From NCBI GenBank assembly GCA_916381525.1, contig CAKAEH010001029.1, positions 1 through 64,000 of the forward strand: DNA of 64,000 bases, read 5' to 3'. Positions 13,376-27,404 of the stretch are shown piece by piece; position 1 is the stretch's first letter; every line of letters begins with the position of its first letter. The notes below the pieces were generated by a model that was not told where the DNA came from, did no database searches, and saw only the letters and a program-made list of their open reading frames with translations. The translations under genes were made by a program, and so were the position numbers. The stretch comes from Cercopithifilaria johnstoni (taxonomy: Eukaryota > Nematoda > Chromadorea > Rhabditida > Onchocercidae).

Positions 13376-15119
13376 TTAGCTATATTTGGTTTCCATGAGC
13401 CGGAAAAAATTTAGGGCTAATTCAAATCCCAGAAAACATGCGGCATTCGCTGGAAAGGCGCGCAGCATTACCGGAATAAAACCTTTGAATAACGCTTTTG
13501 GGCCTTCTTCACGCATTATTTCTTTGAATACCCCGCGTATTCCTAGGAAACGAAGTTGAAATTAATAATACTAATCGGACAAATACCAAGTTAATCATAA
13601 CGGAACAGAAATTATAAACAGAACTGCACCAAATCGAAATTTCTTTATTAGCTACTGACCGATTATAAAATGCTTATTGTACATCAACTGTAAAAGGGAA
13701 AAACTCTCACTAATCCTTTGGAGATTACTTTTCAAGAAAAAAGCATGAAATTAGACAAGTTAACCCACACTCTCATATCCAAGAAAAAATAAGAAATCTT
13801 GATACCGTTTGGATATTTTCCCTCTGGTGCTGTTTGCAAACGCGACTTCAATACATCAGGTGGAATACAGATAGACCAATTAGCGATACCTGCTAAACCA
13901 CCTGCCAATGATGTTGACAAGAGATCCAAATTTTTGGTTGTACTGTCTCCAGCAAACAATTTCTTGAGATACTCATAAGTGGCTAAGTAAATACCACTAG
14001 CTGGAACATCTGCAACAGTAAGCATTCGTCATACGAAAAAATTAAAAAAAAAACCATTAATGGCTAACGTTTATTATAGAAACAGAACCTAACGCTATCA
14101 CTTAATGAAGAGGAAAGATGAGGACAGAAATGATTACCCTGACATGAAAGAAGGGCTACTTTATAAAAATCTTGATTCTGACCTCTAAGCAAAGTTGCCA
14201 TTGAACCCCTGTAAATGCTTCTTATACCACCCTGTCTGTACAATTTCCGAAAGACATCAACTGGTCCAGTGTAATGTTCTGGAGATGGACTTGTGGAACC
14301 CGCATGCTGGACCTGAAATCGACTGGATGACTGTCACAAACAGCTGCTGAAGATCTTCGTCTTGAAAAATCGGAATTTTCACTGAAACTCGAAGCCTTAG
14401 TATTTCGATACCGACGAAAAATGGAATAGATAAGATCGAAAAATAAAGTCTAAGGAAGCTTAGTTCCTACTCACAAACTGCATCTTCTTGCAAAGTAACT
14501 AATATAACCTGTAACAAACACTTGATACGTTCACCAGGTACCATGATTATAGTTGTAAAAATGCCAGCAAGACCACCCGACAAAAGATTTTGAACGAATG
14601 TCATTTCTTGATCTGGGGATGTCTGCTGCAACCACTTACCAAACGAGCAGCTCCCAAAATAAACGGCAAACAAAGGTGTGACTCCAATTATAGGAGCACT
14701 CATACCCTAAGACATAATTAGTAAGAAATGATCAGAAGTCGAAAATCTGCATAAATTGAAAAAGATGGATTTGAATAAATCTTATTAAGGTATTACAACG
14801 AAATGAATCAGAGAACGGCAAAAGAATGATGACAAAATGTGGGCTACCACATTATAAATACTAAAATATTTGACCGCAAGATTAGCAAAAAACCAACTTT
14901 GTATAAAGCAAAAAATCCTTCTTTAACAATGGTTTGCTTGACGCAGTCCAATGCTCCTGTATACAATGGTGGAGTACCTGGTACCAGTTTTGGCATCGTT
15001 TGTAACCGTACCTTCACGGTATCAAAAGGATGCCCCATAGCAACGCAGAATGTACCACCAACACCACCAGCAACAAAATTCTTGAAAATCTCGTAATTTG
15101 GACTATGTGATTTCGACAT
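13376..15119 (-). CDS. dif-1: Mitochondrial carnitine/acylcarnitine carrier (SLC25A20 family)
   Basis: Five exons on the minus strand (14898-15119, 14509-14706, 14183-14312, 13806-14009, 13376-13542) join in phase and give 306 residues. The three mitochondrial carrier signatures P-x-[DE]-x-x-[KR] are present, one per repeat: HPFDTVKVRLQ (from residue 30), VPGERIKCLLQ and IPPDVLKSRLQ. Each sits after the odd transmembrane helix of the usual six. The wording around them (APIIGVTPLFAVYFG, SIYRGSMATLLRDVPASG, ALFKGFIPVMLRAFPANAA) matches the carnitine/acylcarnitine translocase subgroup, known in C. elegans as DIF-1. The protein exchanges acylcarnitines for carnitine across the inner membrane, feeding fatty acid oxidation. 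An acceptor (TTTTTTTAG) ends 21 bases before the ATG and is a likely trans-splice site. The final exon ends without the longer tail seen in C. elegans. Confidence 0.95.
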
Positions 15120-18100
15120 CTTGTTGTTATAAGGTAAAATCTAAAAAAATTTTACAATTCTAAAATTCAAATTTGATCAAAATCGTAATTCGAAATATCC
15201 ATACAAACCATCATTGAAAGTTACCGTTTGCAAACATTTCGATAGTAGTACAAGTTTAACTTCTCATAATTATTACCAATAAAAAGTGATGATAATCCGC
15301 GATCACACAATTATTGTAACAGTTATAGCAAAGAGTAAATTCACAATTGATAAATTTAAATCTCAATTTACTTATACAAATATTTTTCACTTAAAATCTC
15401 AAATCTTTTCTTCTATAGTGATATATATACGCGATATATAAAAATTCTTAATTTCCTATCATTTCATTTTATACCCTATTTGTTATCGTGATCGATGAAA
15501 AAAAATGACGGTAATGTCTGAAAAGCATAAGAAAAAGTAAATATAACATAGATATTCATCATTTAACCACTAAATCATTAAAGTAATGAATGAAGCCATT
15601 AAGACAAGAAGAGAAAAATTTATGAGACTAAAAGTTACACTTCCTTTTTGCCTTTGTACTTTGTTCTGTGTACAGATATGTAAAATTACCAAATGAACCA
15701 CACATGAAGGAAATAAATTTTATGATTCTAAGTGATGATTTTTCCGGCTTAATTTATATAATATTAATTGATAAGAATTTAAAAAAAAAAAAGGATCGAA
15801 ATTTAAAAAATTAAATAATCAGTAACAATACCGAAATGAATATTTTCTATGATACAAACAGAAAAATCACACCTTTGATCAAGAAGAAATCAAAATAAAA
15901 AAATAGTCTAACAATGTTGGCTTAGTGAAGTTCCTTTCAGCACAGTAAATTAAAATGAATTAAAAACTGCATTTCCTTAATATAAATTATTTTCAAAGAA
16001 TTTTAATAATTTTAAGAAACGGAATCATTAATGTTTATTGATTATATTAATACTCGAAAATGAATATAAAATATCTTTTTCAGGTGTCTCAAAATATAAA
16101 TATTGATCGTATCTCATTGTATAATTATACTGTCATTCGAAGAGGTTACTTCCTCTCATTGATAAGATTAAGCAATTATTTTAATGTACGTTAGTTGAAG
16201 TAAAATTATAGGAGTATATAAATTAGAAAAGAAAATGATAAATCTTTATGAAAAATAAATAATTATTTTTCATGAGTTTAAGCTTTAAGAAGAAATGCAT
16301 ACTGTAGCAGTAAAGAAGATGTTAACTTAAGTGAAGAATTTGTTTAAATAAGTCAAATTACAAAATGTTGCAATCAAATTCGTCAAATTACAAACTTAAA
16401 TTGCTATTATTAGGGAAAAAAGAAAAGACAACATTCAATTAAAAACTAACAATTGAAAGAAACTAGTCAAATAATAATAATAATAATATGACTCAATAGA
16501 AAAACAACTTCTACATTCAAATTTAACCACATCAATAAGAAAACATTTAATAACCTCGTTAGATATATTGATCTAGCAAATAAAAGCATAATACTTACAG
16601 CAACATTCACCTTTACTCCAATATTTGTACACAGTATACCTTGAGTATAGCTTATGTATCATTTAATGTGTGAAAAACATGTATCCATTGTAAACACCCG
16701 GAACTAGTTAGACGAATCCGATCTACCGTCAAAGAAATATAATTTATGATATTCTTCTGTGAAATGTAGAAATGGATAAGTGCACAGGTGACCCCAAACT
16801 AGTTTAATATGTTTAAGTAAATCTCTAGTATCAATCAAAATACAAAAATTACTCCGGAAAGAATGATGATAGAATCAAACTGGCCAACAAAAAAAACTTC
16901 AAATTTCTTCGAAAAGGCCTAAAAATAACTTCAAACAATTAATGCATTAGATCATTTAAGCACTCTTTTGATCTTTTCGTTAGGAAAAGAGCCTAAATCT
17001 TTTCATAAACATCTATCCATTTATATTCCTTCACCCGGGTACGTCTTTTTCACGACTAGATCAACACAATGTCACGAAGAATGGTCTTCCAACTGCTTCA
17101 TTTCGTTATAACCTTTTAATTTGTTATCGAAAATTAATAAATTGCAAATGTATACAATTATAACAAAACTTCATTAAATCTATTGCAAATACAACTCAAC
17201 ATGAAAAAAAAACGTCACAGCAATATTAAAAACATGCAAGCAAGTGCTAAACATTACGAACGACACCAAATTTAAATAAAACTTAATATAAATTGATACA
17301 ACTTGGCAATAAATTAATGAATACAATCCGACTTCAAAAACAGATGTGTTTTTTTTTAGAAAAAAACTTATTTCAGATGCGAATAGCTTTCCATTTTGCT
17401 ATCTGACTTTGCAAAATTATTAGAACATCGTTAAACTTATGACATCACAAACAATATTTCGCCTACAGAAAAAAACATTTTCAGAACGGCAATAAACAAC
17501 AAACATTTTTAAATATCGAAAAAATCGTAAGTTTGTAAACTACGAACTACGCGCGTAATAGCTGTCAAATCAAATAAAATAAACATTAGAAAAGACATGA
17601 AAAATTAGTTGTTATTCAATCAACAGGAAACGTAACAAAGCACAACACTATGTATACATTTTTTAAGTAAACTCCTTTTTAGTACAAAGAAAAATGAAAA
17701 AGACTGTCACATTCACCCTCCAAGTGAACTAGGGCAACAGACATACAGACATACATTATCTCATGCAAGTGAGAAAATTGGAAAAAATGACCTGAATTGA
17801 TGTCAAAATTTTATAAAAAAAAAAAGTATTTTGAAATAATGATATGGCGGGAAGAATCATTTGCACAAGAAGACAAAAACGTAACAAAAAACCAAAATAG
17901 CTCATCTCCAACCTGAAACTATGATTCATCTAATAGGTCATTGTTTCAAACCTCCAGACAGCAATAACAATACATTAAATATTATTTTGTATTACTATCT
18001 AACATCTATAACACAATTTGCAACTATAAAAAACTAAGTCAGAAGCAAAATAACAGCTACTTCACTGTTCTAACGATACAGTTTTTTTTTTTTTTTAAAG

Positions 18101-18313
18101 TATTCTTATCTTCATTTCTAAATTCCGAGAGGTAAATATAAAAATATACTTCAAAAATGTACAAGAATTGCTTGCATTAAGCTATAAGTTTCCTATCATA
18201 CTTTACTACTATTGGCATTTCATTTTTCCAGAATTCACACTATGCCGAGAAATTCAAAAGTCACAACAAGTAAAAGAAATTTGAACAGACTCATTTTTAA
18301 TATTAAGCTAAAA
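15120..18313. other. Intergenic between two minus-strand genes
   Basis: The right part is the 3' flank of the CDP-DAG synthase gene and the left part is the promoter side of dif-1. The predicted trans-splice acceptor of dif-1 has its AG at 15141-15142. Other open frames are short and AT-driven. The 3.2 kb gap argues against a shared operon. Confidence 0.5.
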
Positions 18314-21300
18314 TCAGGTATCAAGCAGTTCTTCATTAAGAAGATGTTCATGCAAAGAATGGTATATGTAAAGTTGTTCATCCGCTGGAAGCCAAAAAAT
18401 TTGTTGCAAAAGCTTTGATGGGTTGGGGACTCTGAAAAACAACAAATATAATTAACGCATCCTATTTCTTTTGTAAAATTTGCAATTACTCCCTTTTAAA
18501 ATCTTAGGAAAATTCCATATAAACCGCAAGAACATAACAATCTAGGCTTTCGTCTGCATTTTTTAATGAATATGACTGCAAAAAACAATTTAACCTATAA
18601 GATTACTAACTTGATAAAAGTGTGTATGTAGACGTTCACAAACGTTCCCATAAGAAGCTGACAGTCAAACCGATCCATCAAACCACCATGTCCAGGAATA
18701 ACATCACCAAAATCCTGTAGAACGTAGAATTAAATACTTCCGTTAATTCATCTAAATAATAGAATCAAATGCATAAAGAATTTTTAGAAAGTAATACCTT
18801 AATTTTGAATGCTCGTTTGAATCCACTAGCAAAGAATCCACCAAATGGGCCTAATATAGAAGCAAACAGGCCCATTACAATAGTATGAAATAAAAAAGGG
18901 TAGATTTGAAATGTTGGAGGTTTTTGCATCAGCCGTAAGATGATAGAGAGTGGCCGCCCAATATTGAACTCTCTAAAAAGATAATTTAAATAATTATAAT
19001 TCGAGCTATCCAAACCAAATGGTACAGTTATAGCACAGTTAGCTATTCAAAGTCTTCCAATGTACACATTTAAAGCAAACCTTAGAACAAATGATGGCGG
19101 AATGGTACAGTTATAGTTTTCCACTGTATAATCTTCCAATGGACACACAAAAAAGGGGTGACGAAGAAGGCAGTACGAAAGCTGAAATACAAATACGAAT
19201 AAAGAAATCGGAATAAAATTATATGACCTTCATTTTGAAACAATAACAATAACAGCATACTATACTACTGGGATCGTCCTTATATCTCTCACTATACACA
19301 TTTAAAAAGGCAAATTGCCTGGTTTGCAATCACACTAATATTGAACTACAATGAATGATATGACTTTGACAATCTCAGTATTAGCACCTCAAAACTCCGC
19401 GAAAACTTACATCGTTTCATGTCAGTCTCATGCAATATAACTTACAATTAAGCCGAATGCAACAGTGCTGATACCACCGCCAATGAATCCTTCCCATGTT
19501 TTCTTCGGAGATAATTTTATTAGAGGTGTCTTTCCAAAAAAGAAACCAAATACGTAGGACATGACATCACAGCAAATTACCATTGAAACAGGAACAAGAA
19601 ACCTAAAATGATTTTATGGACAAGTTATATACCGTGAGTGAGTTCACAAATGAAAAGAACGATAATCAACACAAAATTTGCAAGACTAAAAACGGACCAT
19701 ATAAGTCCTTGAAAAATATTCTGGATAATGAGGAACGATTGTGAAACAATCAGTAACAGCGTTACGTGAGACCAAGCGAACTGAAAAGCAAAATAAAGTT
19801 ATGAATAGTCAAGAAAGTTATGATTTGAAACTAGAAAAGTACTTGGTAATTGAATGTCACAAAACTCTTTAGTGCAGAACATATTAGCTAGTTTACAGTT
19901 TCGAAAAAAACCAAACAACTTTCTTGGTTTAGAAAAAAATCAACAGAGAAGTTGGAGCAATTGCACTGTGCAAGGAAAGTTTAAGATATCGCCCATAAAA
20001 GACTCTATTTATTCCACCCTATAGCTGGGGTATGATCTTCACCTTCTGTAAAGTATCTACTAGATTTGACTGAAGTTTCCACATAACTGTTAGCTCTATT
20101 TTAACATTGTTTAGTAGTTCTTCACAGTGCGATAAAATAACAATTTGAGAAGAAAACAGTGTGATTAAAACTTACTAGTGAGAATTGCCGCAAGTAGTAA
20201 CCTTTTCGCAGTGACAAAACAAACCACACGAAACCTATGCAGTATAGGGCGAAGCTAATCAAACGATGATGTGCCACCAAGAAATGCAAAAACTGCTGAA
20301 AATTATGCATACTGCACCAAACATTAAATAAAACATAATTATCGGAATTAAGGGTGAAGAAAAGGAGCTAGCGCGAACAATAAACCACGTGTTTCTACCC
20401 AGATTGATAATGATTTATGTACAACCGAGTCCACAGATCTGAATGAACGGGTTCCGGAAAGGGGCTGTTGCAATAAAGAATAAAACCACTAAACTAAAAC
20501 TAATGGAGTTCAAGCCCACAAATTCACCCCCTGGAAAATGAGACCGCCACAGCAACAGAATGAACTGAAAAAAAAGATTGTAAAGAATAAGCTTGAAAAG
20601 TAACTGATAAGGAGTTTTTCTGGAAAAGTACTATTGAAAATGATTAAGTATAAACGCATACATCTTTTCTCAGCAAAATACCCCAATAGTCGATTAAACT
20701 TTCACCGAAGAAAAAGTAATTTGATGATAGCAGAAAATACCATGAAAGTGCTCGAAACCATGGTAATGAATAGAGACGATAAATTGCCAAACCGATAGTA
20801 ATGATTTCATGGAAGCACCAAAACTGTATGACAAACACCTAAACATTTCTCATTATTTAATAAGTTTTCAAGCAATAGTATTTTCTGACACTATAAAGCA
20901 AATCTAACCAAGGCCATAAGCCACGTAGCTCCCATTTTAATGATTACAGTGAACAGAGAAACCATAATAATTGAAAAAATACCACGCACAACCCAATTCC
21001 GCCATCTGAAAATAAACAATAAGTAGAAAACATTATCTCTGTGGTGGGTATAGTAATGAAATAAAGCCTTGCATGGGATCCTTCAAAGGTGGTGTCGAAA
21101 ATTGCAGATTATGTAGAAGCAAAACAACCCCAAAGCTAGCTGACCTATTAAAGATATACCTTGGTGGCAACGGTGAAAGAACTGGATCGACAAACGCCCC
21201 CACATGATCGGAACCCTGCGGCAAATCCTTCGTTAGCTGTGATACTCTATAAAAGATTACATCTTCAAATGCAAATGGAGAGAATGAGATTTCACAAAGC

Positions 21301-21789
21301 ACAACAAATGACTTAATAAAGCACAACATCAACACTGCATCATCTCAACGAAAGGAAAACTTACTTTTCTGTAGCTTTAGTGCTGCAAATAGTTGAATTT
21401 AAAGATGAGATTTTCAACAAACAAACAATTCTTGAAATTACTAAAGGAATCATACAGCTGACATCACGAACTTCTTTCAGGAGGACTACGCATTGTAAAG
21501 AGTAAATATTGGCGAAGTATAATATTGACAGCGATTGTCTGCACAGCGAAGATTTCTAAATAAAGATTTCAAACATGGCACGCAATATTTGAAACTAAAA
21601 TCGGCAAAGACTGTTATACATCTGTTACCTTTCACCATCAATAAGGCCATCTGCATCACTTTCGTCTGATGCTGCCCGAATATCCGTCTTCTGCAGGAGA
21701 AACACTCCATCGCCACTGCTTGGATGACTTGTAACATTTGGTGAACCGACTTTTCGTTGACGCAGGAATTCATCTTCCATAGTGTCCAT
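18314..21789 (-). CDS. cdgs-1: Phosphatidate cytidylyltransferase (CDP-diacylglycerol synthase)
   Basis: Eleven minus-strand exons (21629-21789, 21160-21246, 20909-21005, 20662-20838, 20176-20295, 19698-19780, 19446-19602, 19081-19181, 18798-18972, 18611-18714, 18314-18431) splice in phase to 459 residues, close to the 461 of human CDS1. The N-terminus is hydrophilic, followed by about eight hydrophobic spans. Diagnostic stretches include KCFHE-type HEIITIGLAIYRLYSLPWF, KTPLIKLSPKKTWEGFIGG, and the family signature from SGFKRAFKIKD to IPGHGGLMDRFD near residues 377-400. An intron falls inside the signature, between KIK and DFGD. The enzyme makes CDP-diacylglycerol from phosphatidic acid and CTP in the endoplasmic reticulum, supplying phosphatidylinositol and cardiolipin synthesis. 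The ATG directly follows TTTTTTCAG, a likely trans-splice acceptor. A second in-frame ATG lies at codon 4. Confidence 0.95.
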
Positions 21790-24113
21790 CTGAAAAAAAT
21801 GCGGTCAAATTATTCAACTGTCGCTAGCTCATTAAATGACGACAACGAAATGAATTAAATGATAGAAGTGAGCAAATAAACAGATGAGAATTCCAAAAAT
21901 TAAGAAGTCATCCGAGTAATTTTTAATTTTTTAATTTTTGGAACTCACTTTCACTACCCGTGAAATACAAATAAAATTATAAAATTGCCCGTGAAATACG
22001 CATGAAACTTCTCATAAAACATGTCGACTTTTATGCATCACACTCTGTTAAAGCTAGTAGAGTAGCCTAGCCAGATTGGACTGGTTTGTTTTGGTTTATT
22101 ATCGCCATGACGAAGGGATTTACTAATACTGCAGGACATAGATAAATATAATGGATCAATACTAAACAATAGAATCATGCTTAAATTTATTCTCCTGAAC
22201 ATAAAAGTTCACTGATTTGAGATTTACTTATAAGTCTGTTATCCAATTTTACAAAAACTACTAACAATATGGAATAAAGATATAAGAATCAAGTTAGGTT
22301 AGCTTATTCCATTAACTTCATATCTATTTAACGAATTCAATTCTTCCTAGTCCATCAATGTGATAGATAAAGGATAAGGACGTATACGTGATGAACGTGA
22401 CAGACTGTGAAATAATCAGCGATCGAAAGCCATTGATAGACTAAAACAAAATGTTATGATGATCTACGGCTTTGGTGCTACTTTTATTCTTATTGTAACC
22501 AAAGTAAGAACTTCTACCATGATGTCGCGGAAACAATCCTTCTTGTCTTGTCAACTATGGCACCTTGTCATGTCATAAATGATCATCAAATGGAAGAATT
22601 TGATTTCAAGCTCTCCACAGCTTCAATTCACTTCTTTTTTCTACCGCTCAATACTACTATTATATGATGAATAAGGAAGGCAAGATGCACCGTATCGATA
22701 ATTTCATCACTTTTCCAATTGTCGTAAGTTTGTCATACGGGATCAAATTAACAGGTTCAATACCTTTCAAAATGTTATAATGATCGACTTTGAGAGAAAC
22801 ATATTTGAGAAATGGAAAGTTTTCAAATAAGAAAGTTGTTCAATCATCGCATGTTGAATTTATAAAAATTACAAAACTAATGAATTAAAAAAGGACATTT
22901 AAATATTGAATTTCAACAAATCATTTTACAAACAGAACGAAATTTTTACACAAAAGGAAGCGCTAAATTTCACACTAAAGACAACCTTTACAAAACATTA
23001 CTGCAATATAACTTGGAATATTCACAACAAATACAACACATCCAACCAATAGACATTGATGGAAATAACATACCATATACAAACAACTGATGACAAAGCA
23101 TTAAGGTCCTAAAACCCTGAAAACTTAGCTATGGAGATGTCAAAAGCAATCAATGCATAAGACAATCACTCTTCCCTCAATTAGCTTTTATTTGCCAAGA
23201 AATTTTCGAATACCAAATGAAGTTAAAATAAGGATAAAATAAGGAAGAGAAGAGTACTTAGTCCTTATTAAAGGATTTGAACAAAACAGCAATCAAATTT
23301 TATAGAATAATTGAGTGATTTCGAAATGGGAATAAGTAATAGTGTCGGTGGTTTTGCTCCTTAAAAACAAAAGCTCTTATCAAAGTCACCAGGTAGTTCA
23401 AACCGATAATTTATCCGGAATATGTATTCTATCGAGAAAAATTAACATTATAATTTATTTTGTATGAAAGATCAAGTTTATCTCTTTCTACCTGTTCATG
23501 AGTTTTGTTTATTCAGTTTTAAAATACAGCATGAAATTTGGATTTTATTTCAAAACACAACATAATGAATAATCCCGAAAAGACAAGCATGAATTGATAA
23601 TAAATCCGGTTAATTTGTTCGCCTTAAGTGATTTATTTATTTGTTCAAATACATGTTTTACATAGGGAACCTAACATCAATTATTAATTGTAATACATCC
23701 TGGAACTTTCCTAATGTTATGATAGTAATAACATAAAATGGCGAAAATTGTGTAGGCTTAATGACCACGTGTTGAACAAATAAGATCGTTCATCTTATCA
23801 GTGACATTCAGAAGGTTTGCCATCGAATACGCAAATATCCTCTGCTACATATTCTATGAAATACAAAAAAAAAAAAAACTTAAATCAATTTCTTAAATTT
23901 TTTCAAAAATTGACAACAATAAAAAAGACATGAAATAAAGTGAGGAGGCAGATGAATGCATAAGTTTGAAATTGATGATGCGATTGATAGAATGAATAAA
24001 TACTACAAAGAATGGAATAGAGAGAGAAAAAGAGAAGAGAAGAATTAGGGGATGTTGTAAAAGAAATCTATGGGAGCTTTCTAAGCTGCTTGTTATCCGG
24101 AAATAGTCGTCGT
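21790..24113. other. Divergent intergenic region between cdgs-1 and ric-3
   Basis: A 2.3 kb gap separates two gene starts on opposite strands, so it should hold both promoters. I see no coding frame with domain content, no clear TATA box near either start and no long repeat. Confidence 0.5.
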
Positions 24114-27100
24114 ATGTCAGCCGAAGTATCGTTTCACTCTAGAAGGTTTGCCATTTTATTGATTATTATGTTTTGTTAAGTCAGTTATGATATGCATCCT
24201 TTAATTACTTTGTTAAATTTAATTGTTTCTATGCTTTTTTTCTCTTTCCTCACCTCCTCACATTTTTTTTCCAAAAATTAAAATTTAAAATCTCTTTTGT
24301 ATTAGAGTTAAATTATCAAAGTATATATCAAACAATACTCATTTAGAGAATAGTAAATAATTAAAATGAGTGTAATTAATGCGATGACTAAATGAAAACG
24401 TAAGATAAGAATAGGTTTGATTCATTGATGTGATAGAAGGCATTTCGTGCTCCTTCCTAATTTTATTGTCGAAATTTGATACTGTTAACTGGATGGAAAT
24501 TAATTTCATTTTACAAAAAAAAAGGTTAAAAATAATCACCAATTTCTTTTAGCTATTTATATGACATTTCTCTTTGAAAAGATTTGATACCCTTTATCTG
24601 ACCTTTCTACTTGAATTTCGTTATTGCATAAATGACTTATCGAATGAGTTCAAGTTTTTATAAAGTTAATATTTGTTGTTATTGTTGCAAATGAGCCAGC
24701 AGTCCCAACTTTTGGTAAATATATTTTGATGAAAGTTTTAAATTTGCTTTCTTTTACAATTAAATTTAGACTGAAAGAAAGTCGAAATTGAAATTGAAAT
24801 TGAATAATTTGATGTTCTACATTGCGTATCAGAAAATGATATTCTTAGAATATACTTTAATATAATATTCATTAACTTAATATGATAAGTTAACAAATCG
24901 ATGTTTTTGACGAGCTGGACAGAATTTGACTCAGTTTTTATCGGTTAATAAAGTAAATTTGAATAATTATAAGTATACTGTCTTTTTTATTCTGAAATTG
25001 TTGGCTTTTTTTGTGTTGTCGCCAAACGGCTATTCCCCAACGGTTAAAAATTCATATTTTATGATCGTTTTTCATCGAACGCTTCGAGAAAACTTACTCT
25101 GTTTCATTCATCTTTAAGGATAAATGGAAAATTTGGAAACATTTCATATTAATCAATCATGAAACAAATTTATATTATCATTGTTACGTTTAATATTCGT
25201 CCATTACATCTTGGTTATTGGTGACAGTTTTTCAAGACAGTTTACATATTTTCGATGATGTGAAGATATGTAAATTCGAGATTGAGAGAGTATGAAATAC
25301 TGGAATGATGGAAAAAATGGAACATTCATTAAACATAGAAAGTTCATATTTTATATGGAATGAGTAGAAGTGATCTGAAGATATATAAGTATAATCAAAG
25401 AGGCATGCAGAAATAAAAAACAAAAAACTTTACATATGCGGTATGGTACCGGCCGAATTACTGCATTGTTTGAGATAAGATGAAGCCAACTAGCTTCATT
25501 ACATATGAAATAGTGATTTCTTATAAATTTTTTTAAAATTTGATAAAATTAAAATGGTATATTTCCAGGCGTCGGCGAACTTATTCGGAAGAAGAGTCAC
25601 CACTTGCAGGATGGAAGCTTGGAGTTGTTATCGGAGTAATAATCATGTGTTTTGCAATGCTTTATCCAAGTATGCTTCATCCACTGGTATCTTCATTTTT
25701 CCGGGCTCCACCGGTACGGAAAACAGTCACAAATCGACCACCGATCCATCCTGCAATGAGTTCGCCACGATCTCGTCCTGACTTTCATCCAGGTATGTTT
25801 CATTACCTAGTTCCAAAGCAGTTTTACGGTCATTGAATCTGATTATGGTTCACTGAGATAAAAAAACAAACACTTCCAAGATAAATGCATTAATGAACCA
25901 TCATCACTGTTCAGTAGAAAGATCTGGATCTTTCAAAAATATCACTAATGCTTGTTTTCCTTTTTCACTTGTAGGCATGCGAATGGCGGCAAATCAACCA
26001 GATATAACCACGCCATCTTCCTCATCCAAAGGCATGTTTGCATGGATGCTTCCAATTTATACAGTTGGCGTCGTCGCATTCCTTATTTATACCTTAGTTA
26101 AGGTAACTCTACGTTTAATACAAATAATTTGTTGAATAATATGCTTTTTGATTAATGAAATTCTTCCCTAATAGAACAAATAAAATCTCCATTTCATTGA
26201 ATTCTATAGGGTGTCAAAATAATTGCCTCAGTAACACAAGTAACTTTCCAACTAGTGCAAATGACTTGTGCTAATAAGTTTCCGAATTATTCAGTTCTCG
26301 ATTTAGATAACAATTAAAACGCAAATATTATTATTCATCATAAGCATTAGGGGAATCAGAAAAGAAATAATTTATTCGTTATCAATAAATCTTTACCATT
26401 AAGTAACTTCCGTACTCTCTTCATATATTGGTAGCTTTATGTTTCGCTATAATTTTAATATTTTTAAAAATTCAGTCGAAAAAAAAACGGCGAATTAGGC
26501 GGCATGATTATTCATCGACGGAAAGTGAATCAGACGAAGATTACAGTCGAAATGATGGACGCACTGGCGGCATTGGTATAAATTTAATTTACGTCTCTTC
26601 TTTCTTAAAATTTCATTAAACTTAACTATCAGATTATTTCAAGAGGAAAAATGATGGTTAACTAAGAACAATTCAGTGTGAAATATTTCTCAGACATCCG
26701 AAAATTATATACACACGAATTTTCAGGTAAACGAAAACTGAAGGGGCTTCAGGAACGTTTAAGGCAAACTGAAATGGCAATGGAAAAGATTTTAGAACAG
26801 CTGAACACAATTTCTGCTGAGGCAACTAGTGCAACGAGACAAAATTTGACAGAGGAAACAGGAAATGAGAAATCATTGAAGCAGTGTCTTGACAAACAAG
26901 ATGGGAAAACAGAGCAATATTTGCGGGATCTGGAAGATGTTTGCCTTTATCTTTGTTTAAAAGGAACTTTGAATCATTTTTCATTACTGAAATAACTGGA
27001 CAGTTGACTGGTTTACGGCTAGCATCGTGAACTTGTCATACCGCGGTTATATCTGGCACATAACCGTTAGATCACGAAAGTCGCAATGTATTGAGTAATC

Positions 27101-27404
27101 CGACAGTTCTTATATTTATGTGATTGTCTAAATGATATAAATGACAGATATTATCCGATCTTTTTCAAGTTGTTTCAGATGATTTATTCTTCCTTTTTTA
27201 AAGGCATTACTCGATTTCAAGGAGCTGTCCAAAAAATACAGAGAAAAAGGAGAGGATGATGAGAGTAGCACCAGTGACGCCGATCCATACACTGATGAAG
27301 GTATACACGGAGACGAAACTGCCACTGATACAAGTGAGCAGTGCAAAAATCTGGAAGAACCTAACTCTTCCGATGAACATCTAAGAAAGCGTAGAAAAAC
27401 CTAA
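24114..27404 (+). CDS. ric-3: RIC-3, nicotinic acetylcholine receptor chaperone
   Basis: Six exons (24114-24145, 25569-25792, 25975-26102, 26476-26575, 26727-26938, 27204-27404) join in phase to 298 residues. Order of features: a short N-terminus with five consecutive arginines; first membrane span about residues 25-46 (GWKLGVVIGVIIMCFAMLYP); a proline-rich loop (RPPIHPAMSSP); second span about 106-127 introduced by KGMFAWMLPIYTVGVV; a basic then acidic/serine segment (RRHDYSSTESESDEDYS); and a coiled coil about 163-190 (KLKGLQERLRQTEMAMEKIL). This is the RIC-3 architecture, and the KGMF-WMLPIYTVGVV and LKGLQERLR blocks are near-identical in wording to C. elegans RIC-3. RIC-3 sits in the endoplasmic reticulum and promotes maturation of nicotinic receptors, including levamisole-type receptors. 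It is shorter than the 378-residue C. elegans protein. Exon 1 is only 32 coding bases and is separated by a 1.4 kb intron, so its start is the least certain part. Confidence 0.9.

Noticed and set aside
14839..15096. Plus-strand 85-codon frame over dif-1 exon 1
   Set aside because: It is antisense to the conserved first carrier repeat (HPFDTVKVRLQ), so it is only a shadow.
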